DNA of 64,000 nucleotides from Chryseobacterium taiwanense (GCF_000813825.1 NZ_JWTA01000007.1:62001-126000); one strand, 5' to 3'. Numbered from the stretch's first letter, positions 1-8,689 are shown. Translations and numbers: made by a program. Notes: a model not told the origin generated them from the letters alone.

Positions 1-482
1 GACGCTTCACGAATTAATCCAAACAGAGATAAAATCTGGAAAAACATAATCGGAGAATCCGAAACTTTGTGAAATCTGTTATATTCAATAATATTTTCAA
101 CTGTTTTTTTCAGAATCGTCTTGCAGGGTTCATCAAAGCTCAGTTTTTCTTCCTTTAACAAAGGATTCCGCATAATATTAACCGGAGAAGTGGTGGTAAG
201 ATTGTCCGGTGAAAGGTGCTTATTGGTTTCAAAATAACTGTCATTGAATTTGATGAAACAAAACTTAGTGGATTTTTTAATCTCAAAAAAATGTTCGTCT
301 TCGGGAGAAATCAAATAAAGATCTCCGGATTTATAAGGAATCACCAATTTATTAAAATAATGATTTCCGCATCCTTTGAAGATGTAGATCATTTCATAAT
401 AGGTATGACTATGATTGGGAAAAGGATAAACAGATGTTTCAAAAACATCAATCTCCAAAGGCTCGAACTGTTTTCGTTTCAT
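1..482 (-). CDS. AraC family regulator, N-terminal part (cut by window edge)
   Basis: Reverse-strand reading frame starting at an ATG at 482 and running off the left edge with no stop, so only about 160 N-terminal residues are visible. It begins MKRKQFEPLEIDVF and shows the cupin-type sensor pattern of AraC regulators (FPNHSHTYYEMIYIFKG, then GDLYLISPEDEHFFEI): a His-rich first strand, and a GDLYLISP turn. The C-terminal DNA-binding domain lies outside the window. It is divergent from the oxidoreductase cluster starting at 643, with about 160 bp between them, so control of that cluster is plausible but inferred. Confidence 0.8.
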   Translation of the reverse strand, partial: MKRKQFEPLEIDVFETSVYPFPNHSHTYYEMIYIFKGCGNHYFNKLVIPYKSGDLYLISPEDEHFFEIKKSTKFCFIKFNDSYFETNKHLSPDNLTTTSPVNIMRNPLLKEEKLSFDEPCKTILKKTVENIIEYNRFHKVSDSPIMFFQILSLFGLIREA

Positions 483-642
483 ACCCTAAAGTTACAATAT
501 GTTAAATGATTTTTACAACCTTAAAATGGATTTTTTTGACAAAATTTGTATAGACCGAAAAGATTATTCTCTAAATAAAGTTTCCGGTTGTATTTATTCT
601 TGTCCCTATTTCAGTTTTACAACAACCCAAAATACTTAAGAT

Positions 643-2001
643 ATGAAGATGCTAACCAAAATATCAGGAGCTCTATTGGCCAGTTTTTTACTTCTTTCCT
701 GTAATCAGAAAAATAAAGAAAATACGGAGGCTTCAAATGAAGTTTTATTGCTGGAAAACGTCCGGTTAATAGATGGAAACGGAGGAAATCCCATTGAAAA
801 TACCAAAATTTTAGTTAAAAACGGGAAAATTACCCAGATAGGTAACGATATTTCAGATAAAGATGCTCAAACAGTAGATTTAAAAGGAAAAACCATTATT
901 CCTGCTTTGATTTCTGCACATTCCCATATCGGTACTTTAAAAGGAACCACTACAAAACCTGAAAACTATACGGAAGAAAATATTCTTTCACAATTAAAAA
1001 AATACCAGGATTACGGAGTATTGAATGTCATGGTGATGGGAACAGATCGCCCTCTTTTGTTTGAAAGCGGTTTGAGAGACCGATCTGCAAAAGGAGAAAT
1101 TGAAGGGGCAAGAATTCATTCTGCAGGATATGGTTTCGGAGTTGCCAACGGAGCTCCACCACTCGATTTTGCGATGGATAAAGTTTTCCGTCCGACTTCT
1201 GTAGCTCAGATTCCTTCTGAAATGGACAGTCTGGCAAAAGGAAGTCCGGAAGTTGTAAAGATTTGGGTGGATGATTTTAACGGAAAATACAACATTAAAA
1301 TCAAGCCTGAAATCTATAAAGCGATCATTGAAGAAGCACATAAAAGAAATCTGAGAGTTGCTGCTCATGTTTATTACCTTTCTGATCTGAAAAAATTAGT
1401 TGCGGATGGTATTGATATTATAGGACACAGTATTAGAAGTGAAGTCATTGACGATACTACTCTGGCTCAGATGAAAGCAAAAGGAATTGTCTATATTCCT
1501 ACCCTTTCTCTGGATGAGTTTGCTTTTATTTATGCCAAAAAACCGGAATGGATCAATGATCCTTTCTTTAAAAATTCCCTTGAACCGGGTGTTTACGAAA
1601 TGATTACTTCTAAAAAATATCAGAACGATCTTAAGAATTCTCCGAATTTTACAAAGAATATGAAAGCTTTTGAAATTGCTAAGCAAAATCTTAAAAAGAT
1701 TTTTGATGCAGGAATTTTGGTAGCAATGGGAACAGACAGTGGAGCGATGCCTTTAAGAGCACAAGGCTTTTCAGAACATTTGGAATTACAGCTTATGACA
1801 GAGGCAGGATTAACTCCTCTTCAGGCTTTAACGGTGGCAACAAAAAACTCAGCAAAAGCTTTAAAAATTGATAAGGATTTCGGAACTCTTGAGGCCGGAA
1901 AAACAGCAGATTTCATCGTAGTTGACGGTAATCCTGCAAAAAGTATTAAAGACACAAGAAAAATAGTCTCTGTATATAAAGCCGGGAAAAAAGTTAAATA
2001 A
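643..2001 (+). CDS. Amidohydrolase family lipoprotein (imidazolonepropionase/prolidase-like)
   Basis: Metal-dependent hydrolase of the amidohydrolase superfamily, acting on a cyclic amide, dipeptide or similar substrate that cannot be named from sequence. The lipobox LLLSC puts the lipidated Cys at residue 20, so the protein should be membrane anchored outside the cytoplasm. Visible metal-site motifs in order: HSH at 93-95, a candidate bridging Lys in VVKIWVDD (206), AAHV with His242, IGHS with His262, and GTDSG with Asp365. The C-terminal GTLEAGKTADFIVVDGNP is the usual returning beta-sandwich segment. First gene of a co-directional cluster; the next gene starts 16 bp after its stop. Confidence 0.85.
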   Translation: MKMLTKISGALLASFLLLSCNQKNKENTEASNEVLLLENVRLIDGNGGNPIENTKILVKNGKITQIGNDISDKDAQTVDLKGKTIIPALISAHSHIGTLKGTTTKPENYTEENILSQLKKYQDYGVLNVMVMGTDRPLLFESGLRDRSAKGEIEGARIHSAGYGFGVANGAPPLDFAMDKVFRPTSVAQIPSEMDSLAKGSPEVVKIWVDDFNGKYNIKIKPEIYKAIIEEAHKRNLRVAAHVYYLSDLKKLVADGIDIIGHSIRSEVIDDTTLAQMKAKGIVYIPTLSLDEFAFIYAKKPEWINDPFFKNSLEPGVYEMITSKKYQNDLKNSPNFTKNMKAFEIAKQNLKKIFDAGILVAMGTDSGAMPLRAQGFSEHLELQLMTEAGLTPLQALTVATKNSAKALKIDKDFGTLEAGKTADFIVVDGNPAKSIKDTRKIVSVYKAGKKVK

Positions 2002-2016
2002 AGAATAATTAAAATT

Positions 2017-3000
2017 ATGGAATACAGAAAATTAGGAAACAGTAATTTAGAAATATCAGCAATTACTTTTGGAGCTTGGGCTGCAGGAGGCTGGATGTGG
2101 GGAAGTACAGATAGAAATGAAGCTGTTGAAGCCATCAAAGCATCTTATGACGTGGGAGTAACTTCCATTGATACCGCTCCGATTTACGGACAGGGAACGA
2201 GCGAAGAAATTGTAGGAGAAGCCATCAAAGGGATTTCCCGTGACAAGGTTCAGATCCTGACAAAATTCGGAATGCGTTGGGATCTCGCAAAAGGTGATTT
2301 TGCCATGCACAGTAAAAATAATGACGGAAAGGATATTGATGTCTATAAATATGCAGGAAAAGAAAGCATTATTTATGAATGCGAACAGAGCTTACAAAGA
2401 TTAGGAACAGATTATATCGATCTCTATCAGATTCACTGGCCCGATTCTACAACGCCGATTGATGAGACTTTCGAAGCTGTTTCCAGACTGATTGAGCAGG
2501 GAAAAGTACGTTTTGCAGGGGTTTGCAATTACGATGCGCAACAAATGGCAGAAGCGGAGAAAACGTTGAATTTGGTTTCCAATCAGATTCCTTTCAGTAT
2601 GGTGAACCGTGGAATTGAAGAAGAAACGGTACCATACTGTATCGAAAATAATAAATCAATTCTGGCGTACAGTCCGTTAGAAAGAGGTTTGCTGACCGGA
2701 AAAATTCATAACGGGTATCAGTTTCAGGAAGGAGATCACCGTGCAAGCCACAAGCATTTCCAGCCTGAATTCATTGAAAGGACCAATGCACTTTTAGATC
2801 AGATAAAACCAATCGCAGAAGCACACAATGCTACTTTAGGACAGTTGGTGTTGCGCTGGACCATCGAAAGACCGGGAATTACCATTGCTTTAGCCGGAGC
2901 GAGAAATGCGGAACAGGCCGTTCAGAATGCAAAAGCTGTTGAAATTAATTTAAGCAAAAAAGAAATAAGCACGATAAACGAGTTAGTTAATAATTTTTAA
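2017..3000 (+). CDS. Aldo/keto reductase
   Basis: NADPH-dependent reductase of the AKR superfamily (TIM barrel, 327 aa, full length). The catalytic tetrad is intact: Asp52 and Tyr57 (IDTAPIYG), Lys83 (LTKFG) and His140 (YQIHWPD). The C-terminal ALAGARNAEQ is the usual cofactor-binding stretch. The substrate is unknown, probably a carbonyl or sugar aldehyde. It follows the amidohydrolase by 15 bp and is almost certainly cotranscribed with it. A perfect 13-bp inverted repeat after its stop (3006-3054) may partly uncouple it from the genes downstream. Confidence 0.9.
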   Translation: MEYRKLGNSNLEISAITFGAWAAGGWMWGSTDRNEAVEAIKASYDVGVTSIDTAPIYGQGTSEEIVGEAIKGISRDKVQILTKFGMRWDLAKGDFAMHSKNNDGKDIDVYKYAGKESIIYECEQSLQRLGTDYIDLYQIHWPDSTTPIDETFEAVSRLIEQGKVRFAGVCNYDAQQMAEAEKTLNLVSNQIPFSMVNRGIEEETVPYCIENNKSILAYSPLERGLLTGKIHNGYQFQEGDHRASHKHFQPEFIERTNALLDQIKPIAEAHNATLGQLVLRWTIERPGITIALAGARNAEQAVQNAKAVEINLSKKEISTINELVNNF

Positions 3001-3005
3001 GCTAA

Positions 3006-3054
3006 AAATCTGAATGATTGACATTGAAAAACAACAAATTGATCATTCAGATTT
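3006..3054 (+). other. Perfect 13-bp hairpin between cluster genes
   Basis: AAATCTGAATGAT at 3006-3018 pairs perfectly with ATCATTCAGATTT at 3042-3054 across a 23-nt loop. No long T-run follows on either side, so it looks more like an RNA processing or stability element, or a weak terminator, than a strong intrinsic terminator. Confidence 0.5.
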
Positions 3055-3066
3055 AACTTTACCATT

Positions 3067-3357
3067 ATGGAAAAAAGAAACAATAAATACCATCTTACCC
3101 TTCAGGAATTATCATTAAAAGACGGATCGGAAGGTGGTAAAACCTTAGAATTAGATTTTGAAAATCACGACAGTCTATTTCATATTTTTGAAGTAATACA
3201 GTCGAAGAAAATCTTTCAAGACGAAAATACGACCCATGAATTTGCTTTAGGATTAAAGCTTTTTACCGAAGTGATGATCAAAAATAAGCAACATCCCTTG
3301 TTCGAGGAATTGAGACCTGCAATCATGGAATTTATGAAAAAACTGAAAAGTCAATAA
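3067..3357 (+). CDS. DUF3861-like small protein
   Basis: 96-residue soluble protein with no signal peptide or membrane segment. The pattern KYHLTLQELSLKDGS near the N-terminus and FALGLKLFTEVMI near residues 58-70 resembles the uncharacterised DUF3861 family as I remember it. No function is established. It sits between two aldo/keto reductase genes and ends 12 bp before the second, so it is part of the same transcription unit. Confidence 0.65.
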   Translation: MEKRNNKYHLTLQELSLKDGSEGGKTLELDFENHDSLFHIFEVIQSKKIFQDENTTHEFALGLKLFTEVMIKNKQHPLFEELRPAIMEFMKKLKSQ

Positions 3358-3369
3358 AAAAAAGAAAAA

Positions 3370-4422
3370 ATGGAATATAGATTTTTAGGAAAATCAGGAC
3401 TAAAGGTTCCTGTTCTAAGCTTCGGAACTGCCACATTTGGCGGTGAAGGCGATTTCTTTAAAGCTTGGGGAAGCACTCAGGCTGATGAAGCCAAAAGACT
3501 GATTAATATCTGTTTGGATGCCGGAGTCAATTTATTTGATACGGCCGATATTTATTCCAATGGGAAATCTGAGATCGTTCTCGGAAAAGCCATAGAGGGA
3601 ATTCCAAGGGATCAACTTATTTTATCTACCAAAACGACTTTTACGTTTGGCGAAAATCCGCTCAATCAGGGCTCTTCAAGAGCACATATTCTGAAACAGA
3701 TTGAAGGGAGCTTACAACGGTTAGGGACAGACTATATAGATATTTATCATATGCACGGATTCGACGGAAATACTCCTGTCGAAGAAACATTGAAAGTTCT
3801 TGATGAATTAGTAACCAGCGGAAAAGTCCGTTATATTGCGGCATCTAATTTTTCAGGTTGGCATTTGATGAAATCGATGGGAATTTCAGAAAAATACGGA
3901 TGGAGCAAATATATTGCACACCAAGTCTATTATTCTTTAGCCAACCGTGAGTACGAATGGGAACTGATGCCTCTCGGATTAGATCAGAATGTAGGAGCTA
4001 TTGTCTGGTCTCCCCTTTCATCCGGACGTCTGAGCGGAAAATACGGAAGAAACAAACCGATTCCGAAGGACAGCCGTATTGCACAGGGAGGAAGTCCTGT
4101 TCCGGAAGCTGTGGTTCAGGAAGAGATCTTTTACAATACCATTGATGCTCTGGAAGAAGTTGCTGCTGAAGTGGGTAAAAATATAGCTCAGGTTGCACTC
4201 AACTGGCTGCTTCAGCGTCCTACGGTTTCAAGTATCATTATAGGAGCCAGAAATGAAGAACAATTAAAACAAAACTTAGAGGCAGTAGGCTGGAATCTTA
4301 CCAGGGAACAGGTTGAAAAGCTGGACAAAGCGAGCGAAGTCCCTCCTATTTATCCGTATTGGCATCAGTGGCAGAATAAAAGTTTAAATCCTACTCCTGA
4401 TTTTTATACTCATATCAAGTAA
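3370..4422 (+). CDS. Aldo/keto reductase (second copy, distinct subfamily)
   Basis: 350-residue AKR with an intact tetrad: Asp57 and Tyr62 (FDTADIYSNG), Lys88 (STKTTF), His129 (YHMHGFDG). The IIIGARNEEQ cofactor segment is near the C-terminus. It is clearly diverged from the AKR at 2017, and is longer with a different loop after Lys88, so this is not a recent duplication. Spacing of 12 bp before and 18 bp after supports the same operon. Substrate unknown; the length and sequence are of the YajO/tas-like type. Confidence 0.9.
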   Translation: MEYRFLGKSGLKVPVLSFGTATFGGEGDFFKAWGSTQADEAKRLINICLDAGVNLFDTADIYSNGKSEIVLGKAIEGIPRDQLILSTKTTFTFGENPLNQGSSRAHILKQIEGSLQRLGTDYIDIYHMHGFDGNTPVEETLKVLDELVTSGKVRYIAASNFSGWHLMKSMGISEKYGWSKYIAHQVYYSLANREYEWELMPLGLDQNVGAIVWSPLSSGRLSGKYGRNKPIPKDSRIAQGGSPVPEAVVQEEIFYNTIDALEEVAAEVGKNIAQVALNWLLQRPTVSSIIIGARNEEQLKQNLEAVGWNLTREQVEKLDKASEVPPIYPYWHQWQNKSLNPTPDFYTHIK

Positions 4423-4440
4423 TTTATTTAAAGTGAAAAA

Positions 4441-5292
4441 ATGAATACAGAAAAAATAGGCTTTATCGGGCTCGGAAATATGGGACATCCGATGGCTAAA
4501 AATTTGGAAAAAGCAGGTTTTCAGCTTTCTGTTTTTAACAGAACCATAGAAAAGGCTGAGGATTTTAAAGAAAAATCAATTGTTTATAATAGCGTTTCTG
4601 AAGTGGTAAAAAACAGTGATGTTATTTTCACCATGCTTACAAATGACACTGCGGTAAAAGCTGTGTATGAAGAAGTTTTAAACCAGGATATCACAGGTAA
4701 ACTTTTTGTAGATATGAGTACGATTTCTCCGGAAGCGACCAGTGAAATCTCAAATGCTGTGAAAATAAAAGAAGCCGGATTTATTGACGCACCGGTTGCG
4801 GGAAGTACAAAACCTGCGGCAGACGGAACATTGATTATTATGGTAGGTGGTGAAGAAAAAGATCTTACACGTGCAGAACCTTACCTTCAGAAATTAGGAA
4901 AAACGATCAAGCATTTGGGCGAAAACGGAAAAGGAATTGCTGCCAAATTATCCGTTAATTATTTTATTTCAACCATTTATCAGGGATTGGCAGAAACCAT
5001 TCTGTTTTCAGATAAATTGGGAATTGAAAGAAAAGATATGTTGGAAATCATCAACGAAAGTGCAAGCGGAAGCGGTGCTACAAAAGTGAAAACGCCATTA
5101 CTGATTGAAGATAATTATGATCCGGCTTTTGCATTGGATTTAATGTTAAAAGACATCTTACTGGCAAAAAATGCCGGAGCAGATTTTCCTTTATCAAAAA
5201 CTTTGATTGAAACTTACCAGTCGGCTCATGATGAAGGTTTTGGAAAACAGGATGTGATTGGAATTATTCAGTTTTTAGGTAAAAAGGGCTAG
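4441..5292 (+). CDS. NAD(P)-dependent beta-hydroxyacid dehydrogenase family oxidoreductase
   Basis: 283-residue member of the 3-hydroxyisobutyrate/tartronate semialdehyde/GLYR reductase family. It has an N-terminal Rossmann GFIGLGNMG (7-15), the substrate-binding segment DAPVAGSTKPAADGTL (about 117-131), and the catalytic Lys169 with Asn173 in KLSVNYF. Family members reduce or oxidise small hydroxyacids or reactive semialdehydes. Placement after two aldo/keto reductases suggests a role in aldehyde handling, which is inference. The exact substrate is not readable. Confidence 0.85.
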   Translation: MNTEKIGFIGLGNMGHPMAKNLEKAGFQLSVFNRTIEKAEDFKEKSIVYNSVSEVVKNSDVIFTMLTNDTAVKAVYEEVLNQDITGKLFVDMSTISPEATSEISNAVKIKEAGFIDAPVAGSTKPAADGTLIIMVGGEEKDLTRAEPYLQKLGKTIKHLGENGKGIAAKLSVNYFISTIYQGLAETILFSDKLGIERKDMLEIINESASGSGATKVKTPLLIEDNYDPAFALDLMLKDILLAKNAGADFPLSKTLIETYQSAHDEGFGKQDVIGIIQFLGKKG

Positions 5293-5336
5293 GTAAAAAG
5301 TTAGAAGTTCTATTTTACCCATAAAAAATATTAAAT

Positions 5337-5726
5337 ATGAAAGATTTTAAAACGGCTTTCTTTTTTCTGAGGCTTCCGGTTGCGGTTTCGTTGTTGGGGC
5401 ACGGCTTGGTTCGTTTGCCAAAACTTCAGACATTCAGCGAATGGATGGTTACAAGTATGGAGAAATCTGCAATTCCGACAGCTTTAATTGTACCTTTTAG
5501 TTATCTTTTGCCTGTTGCAGAAGCCATTCTAGGTATTTTGTTACTGGTTAATTTCAAAACAAAATATACGCTGTACGGAGCTTTGACTGTCATGAGTATT
5601 TTGATTTTAGGAAGCTGCTCCATTGAAAACTGGTCGGCAATTGAAGCACAGTTATTGCATTCGTTCTATCTGTTCGGATTGTTTTGGTTTTATGAAAAAT
5701 ATAAACCTGAAAATAACATTCAATGA
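5337..5726 (+). CDS. DoxX family membrane protein
   Basis: 129-residue integral membrane protein with four predicted hydrophobic helices. It contains SLLGHGLVRLPK and the VAEAILGILLLV helix pattern characteristic of the DoxX/SURF4-like family. Family members are inner-membrane proteins linked in a few cases to oxidative or thiol stress. Its stop overlaps the start of the next gene by ATGA (5723-5726), indicating translational coupling. Confidence 0.8.
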   Translation: MKDFKTAFFFLRLPVAVSLLGHGLVRLPKLQTFSEWMVTSMEKSAIPTALIVPFSYLLPVAEAILGILLLVNFKTKYTLYGALTVMSILILGSCSIENWSAIEAQLLHSFYLFGLFWFYEKYKPENNIQ

Positions 5727-6229
5727 AAAATATTCTGAAAACTTTATTACTATTCATCTTAACAACCCATCTTATGAACGCACAGAATTTTAAAGGAAAA
5801 AACTGGTCAGCCAGAAAAGTTGATAACACATATATTGTCAGTGTACAGGATAAAGCCAGTATTGTAGAATCATTAAGCGATTTTGTAAACAATCAGCACA
5901 TTCAGGCAGGTGAAGTTACCGGAATCGGAGCTGTAAATGAAGCGACTCTACGCTTCTTCACTCCATCTACCAAATCTTATGTCGATAAAACATTTAAAGA
6001 ACAGATGGAAGTGACGAATATTTCAGGAAACGTCTCTGAAGTAGAAGGAAAACCCATGTTGCATTTACACATTACATTAGGAAGAGAAGATTATACTGCT
6101 TTGGCAGGTCATCTTCTGGATGCGAAAATTCGTGGAGCAGCCGAGTTTATTTTTTATCCGTTAAATACGAAAGTTGTTAAGACGAAAAATGAAGAAGTGG
6201 GCTTGAATTTTTATGATTTTGAAAAATAG
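5723..6229 (+). CDS. Exported PPC/DUF296 domain protein
   Basis: 168 residues: a signal peptide (about 1-20, ending LMNAQ) followed by one PPC (DUF296) domain. Diagnostic stretches are GEVTGIGAVNEATLRFF and HLHITLGREDYTALAGHL, followed by GAAEFIFYPL. PPC domains form trimers; in plants they accompany AT-hook DNA binding, but bacterial stand-alone copies have no settled function, and an exported copy is unlikely to bind DNA. Last gene of the cluster starting at 643, coupled to doxX by a 4-bp overlap. Confidence 0.8.
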   Translation: MKNILKTLLLFILTTHLMNAQNFKGKNWSARKVDNTYIVSVQDKASIVESLSDFVNNQHIQAGEVTGIGAVNEATLRFFTPSTKSYVDKTFKEQMEVTNISGNVSEVEGKPMLHLHITLGREDYTALAGHLLDAKIRGAAEFIFYPLNTKVVKTKNEEVGLNFYDFEK

Positions 6230-6253
6230 TATTTTTGAATAAATATTTTCCTC

Positions 6254-6832
6254 ATGTTTGAGACTCTCCTTTCCCATATTCAGAATAAGGTGGATGTAAC
6301 GGAAGCACAGAAAAAAGAACTGCAGTCGTTTTTCACCTTTAAAAAACTTCGTAAAAAGCAATATTTGCTGCAGGAAGGAGAGATCTGCAAATGTCTTTCG
6401 TTTGTAAGTAAAGGCCTTTTAAAGTCTTATTTTATGGATGAAAAAGGGAATGAACACATCAATATGTTTGCTTTTGAAGGTTGGTGGATCTCAGATTTCA
6501 ACAGCTTTATCAATCAGGAAAAATCTGTATTGAATATTGATGCTATTGAAGAAACAGAGCTGTTGATGATCACCCGTGAAGAATATGAAAACCTGATGCT
6601 TACCATTCCTGTCATGGACCGTTATTTCAGGATTTTATATCAAAACAGTCTGGTCACGAAAGATTATCGGCTGATTGTTTCCAATAGTTTTACAGCTGAA
6701 GAAAAATATACCCAATTTGCACAGAAAAACCCTGAAGTTATCCGGCGGGTTCCACACAATCTTATTGCTTCTTTTCTCGGATTGGCGCCCGAAACGGTAA
6801 GCAGAATCCGTAAAAAGATCTCTACTCAATAA
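6254..6832 (+). CDS. Crp/Fnr family transcriptional regulator
   Basis: 192 residues with an N-terminal cyclic-nucleotide-binding-like jelly roll (about 10-125: KKQYLLQEGEICKCLSFVSKGLL) and a C-terminal winged helix. The recognition helix reads LGLAPETVSRIRKK, with the E-x-x-S-R arrangement that in E. coli FNR contacts the TTGAT half site. There is no N-terminal Fe-S cysteine cluster, so it is not an oxygen sensor of the FNR type. Two matching FNR-like boxes lie directly downstream (6835-6871) in front of the next gene, which is probably its target. Confidence 0.88.
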   Translation: MFETLLSHIQNKVDVTEAQKKELQSFFTFKKLRKKQYLLQEGEICKCLSFVSKGLLKSYFMDEKGNEHINMFAFEGWWISDFNSFINQEKSVLNIDAIEETELLMITREEYENLMLTIPVMDRYFRILYQNSLVTKDYRLIVSNSFTAEEKYTQFAQKNPEVIRRVPHNLIASFLGLAPETVSRIRKKISTQ

Positions 6833-6834
6833 AC

Positions 6835-6871
6835 TTGATCCAGATCAATAGAAACACATGATCTAGGTCAA
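6835..6871 (+). promoter_or_regulatory. Two Crp/Fnr-type operator boxes
   Basis: TTGATCCAGATCAA at 6835-6848 is a perfect TTGAT-N4-ATCAA palindrome. ATGATCTAGGTCAA at 6858-6871 is a near match with its centre 23 bp downstream. With the TAATTTTG element at 6895-6902 as the -7 box, the boxes centre near -44 and -67, an activator arrangement. The upstream neighbour encodes a Crp/Fnr regulator with FNR-like recognition residues. Confidence 0.65.
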
Positions 6872-6894
6872 GTATTTCAGCCTGCTTCTCACCA

Positions 6895-6902
6895 TAATTT
6901 TG
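6895..6902 (+). promoter_or_regulatory. Bacteroidota -7 promoter element
   Basis: TAATTTTG matches the flavobacterial TAnnTTTG consensus, 21 bp upstream of the reductase start at 6923. No convincing TTG -33 box lies at the expected distance, which fits a promoter needing activation from the boxes at 6835-6871. Confidence 0.55.
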
Positions 6903-6922
6903 TGAAATAAATTTTTACCATT

Positions 6923-7996
6923 ATGGAAAACAAAAATACGGCACTGGTAGTCGGAGCTACCGGAATTACAGGAAGCAATCTTGCCCAGGAACTGATTTCA
7001 CAAGGCTGGACAACGTATGGACTGTCTAGAAATCCGAATAACGCCATTGAAAACTTGATTCCTATACAAGCAGATCTATTGGACGTTAAAAGTCTGGAAA
7101 GCGCTTTGGAAGGCATCTCTCCTACTCATGTTTATTTTACTACCTGGATGAGAAATGATACGGAAGAGGAAAACATTCGTGTAAACAGTGCATTAGTCCG
7201 AAACTTATTAGATGTTTTATCCCCTAAAAAGTCGGTACGGCATGTTGCTTTGGTAACAGGTTTGAAACATTATTTAGGCCCGTTCGAAGCCTATGCAAAA
7301 GAAGGAAAACTGCCTGTAACTCCTGTGAGAGAAGAACATCCTAGACTTCCGTTGCCTAATTTTTATTATGCTCAGGAAGATGAAGTCTATAAAGCTTCAG
7401 AAAGAGATGGCTTTACGTGGAGTGTTCACAGGCCGCATACTGTAGTGGGTTACGCAATCGGAAACCTGATGAATATTGCTTCTACATTGGCGGTGTATGC
7501 AAGTATCTGTAAAGAAACCGGAAGAAAGTTCATCTGGCCCGGATCTTCCGAGCAATGGAACGGAATTTCAGATGTAACAGACGCCAGAATTTTAGCTAAG
7601 CAATTGGTTTGGGCTTCTACTACAGAATCAGCAAAAGATACGGCTTTTAATATTGCAAACGGAGATGTATTCCGTTGGAAATGGCTTTGGCAGAGATTAG
7701 CTGATTGGTTTGGAATTGAAGCGACAGGATTTGAAGATCAGATCAGGCCTTTGGAAAAAGAAATGGAAAATGATCAGGAAATCTGGAAGAATATTGCCCA
7801 CAAATATCAGTTAAAGGAAGAAAATCTAAATAGGTTATCTTCAGCATGGCATACAGATCTTGATTTGGGAAGACCTCTGGAAGTGATGTGTGATATGACC
7901 AACAGCCGAAATTTAGGTTTCAGTGAATATCAGAATACGGAAAGATCTTTCCTTGATGTATTTGAAAAGCTGAGAGCGGAAAAAATAATCCCTTAA
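6923..7996 (+). CDS. PRISE-like short-chain dehydrogenase/reductase
   Basis: 357-residue atypical SDR with N-terminal VVGATGITGSNLAQEL (GxxGxxG nucleotide motif, about 9-16). It resembles the progesterone 5-beta-reductase/iridoid synthase (PRISE) group, which uses NADPH to reduce enones: SVHRPHTVVGYAIGN in the middle and AFNIANGDVFRWKWLW later are typical. The physiological substrate in bacteria is unknown. It is a single-gene unit preceded by Crp/Fnr boxes and closed by a strong terminator (8011-8039). Confidence 0.8.
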   Translation: MENKNTALVVGATGITGSNLAQELISQGWTTYGLSRNPNNAIENLIPIQADLLDVKSLESALEGISPTHVYFTTWMRNDTEEENIRVNSALVRNLLDVLSPKKSVRHVALVTGLKHYLGPFEAYAKEGKLPVTPVREEHPRLPLPNFYYAQEDEVYKASERDGFTWSVHRPHTVVGYAIGNLMNIASTLAVYASICKETGRKFIWPGSSEQWNGISDVTDARILAKQLVWASTTESAKDTAFNIANGDVFRWKWLWQRLADWFGIEATGFEDQIRPLEKEMENDQEIWKNIAHKYQLKEENLNRLSSAWHTDLDLGRPLEVMCDMTNSRNLGFSEYQNTERSFLDVFEKLRAEKIIP

Positions 7997-8010
7997 ATGT
8001 ATCATCAGAA

Positions 8011-8039
8011 AAGAGCTGTTTCCGGACAGCTCTTTTTTT
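8011..8039 (+). terminator. Intrinsic terminator after the SDR gene
   Basis: AAGAGCTGT (8011-8019), loop TTCCGG, ACAGCTCTT (8026-8034), followed by a T-run to 8039. It lies upstream of the TetR gene and shows that any start for TetR before about 8040 is unlikely. Confidence 0.85.
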
Positions 8040-8086
8040 CTTCCTTAAAATATCGTTCCTTTGTAAAAAAGACCAACTGGTATTTT

Positions 8087-8677
8087 ATGAAAAAATCAGA
8101 AGCAACCCGTCTCAATATTCTCCAAAAAGCTTTTGAGCTTATCTACGTCAATGGTTACCAAACGACCAGTGTAGATGAGATTATTGCCACCACCCAGGTG
8201 ACGAAAGGGGCTTTCTATTATCACTTTAAAACCAAAGACGAAATGGGTTTGGCGATCATCAATGAACTCATGATCCCCAAATTCAAAAATACTTTTATTG
8301 AACCTTTTCAATCGGTTGTAAATCCGTTGGATGCGATTTATGAATTAATGTACAATTTATTGATCGAAAACGAAAATTTAAAGGTTGAATACGGTTGTCC
8401 TGCTTCCAATTTTACGCAGGAAATGGCTCCCTGGAATATTGAATTTACAAAAGCTCTGAACCATCTTTCTCAGCAGTGGGAAAGCACCATGATTGATTCT
8501 ATTGAAAAAGGAAAAGAAACCGGGATTGTAAAAGCAGATGTGAACGCAAAAGAAGTAGCCATTTTTGTCTTATCCGGCTATTGGGGAGTACGGAATTTAG
8601 GAAAATTGGAAAATTCAAAATCTGTTTATCTTGTTTATTTAAAAGGACTTAAGTCTTATTTTGATACGTTGAAATAA
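8087..8677 (+). CDS. TetR family transcriptional regulator
   Basis: 196 residues starting at ATG 8087 (MKKSEATRLNILQKAFELIY). An upstream in-frame ATG at 7997 is rejected because the reading would cross a terminator. The N-terminal HTH is clear: TSVDEIIATTQVTKGAFYYHFKTK at about 28-51 holds the recognition helix GAFYYHF. The C-terminal ligand domain resembles the TetR_C_11-type group. A perfect palindrome just after the gene (8690-8713) is its likely operator, controlling the membrane protein/rhodanese operon that follows. Confidence 0.88.
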   Translation: MKKSEATRLNILQKAFELIYVNGYQTTSVDEIIATTQVTKGAFYYHFKTKDEMGLAIINELMIPKFKNTFIEPFQSVVNPLDAIYELMYNLLIENENLKVEYGCPASNFTQEMAPWNIEFTKALNHLSQQWESTMIDSIEKGKETGIVKADVNAKEVAIFVLSGYWGVRNLGKLENSKSVYLVYLKGLKSYFDTLK

Positions 8678-8689
8678 TTTTTTTAATTA

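Noticed and set aside
216..509. Plus-strand ORF across the left-edge AraC gene
   Set aside because: It is the antisense shadow of a clear AraC cupin domain on the minus strand.
7997..8086. N-terminal extension of the TetR gene
   Set aside because: The reading crosses a strong intrinsic terminator (8011-8039), and the residues do not resemble TetR N-termini; ATG 8087 gives the usual start.
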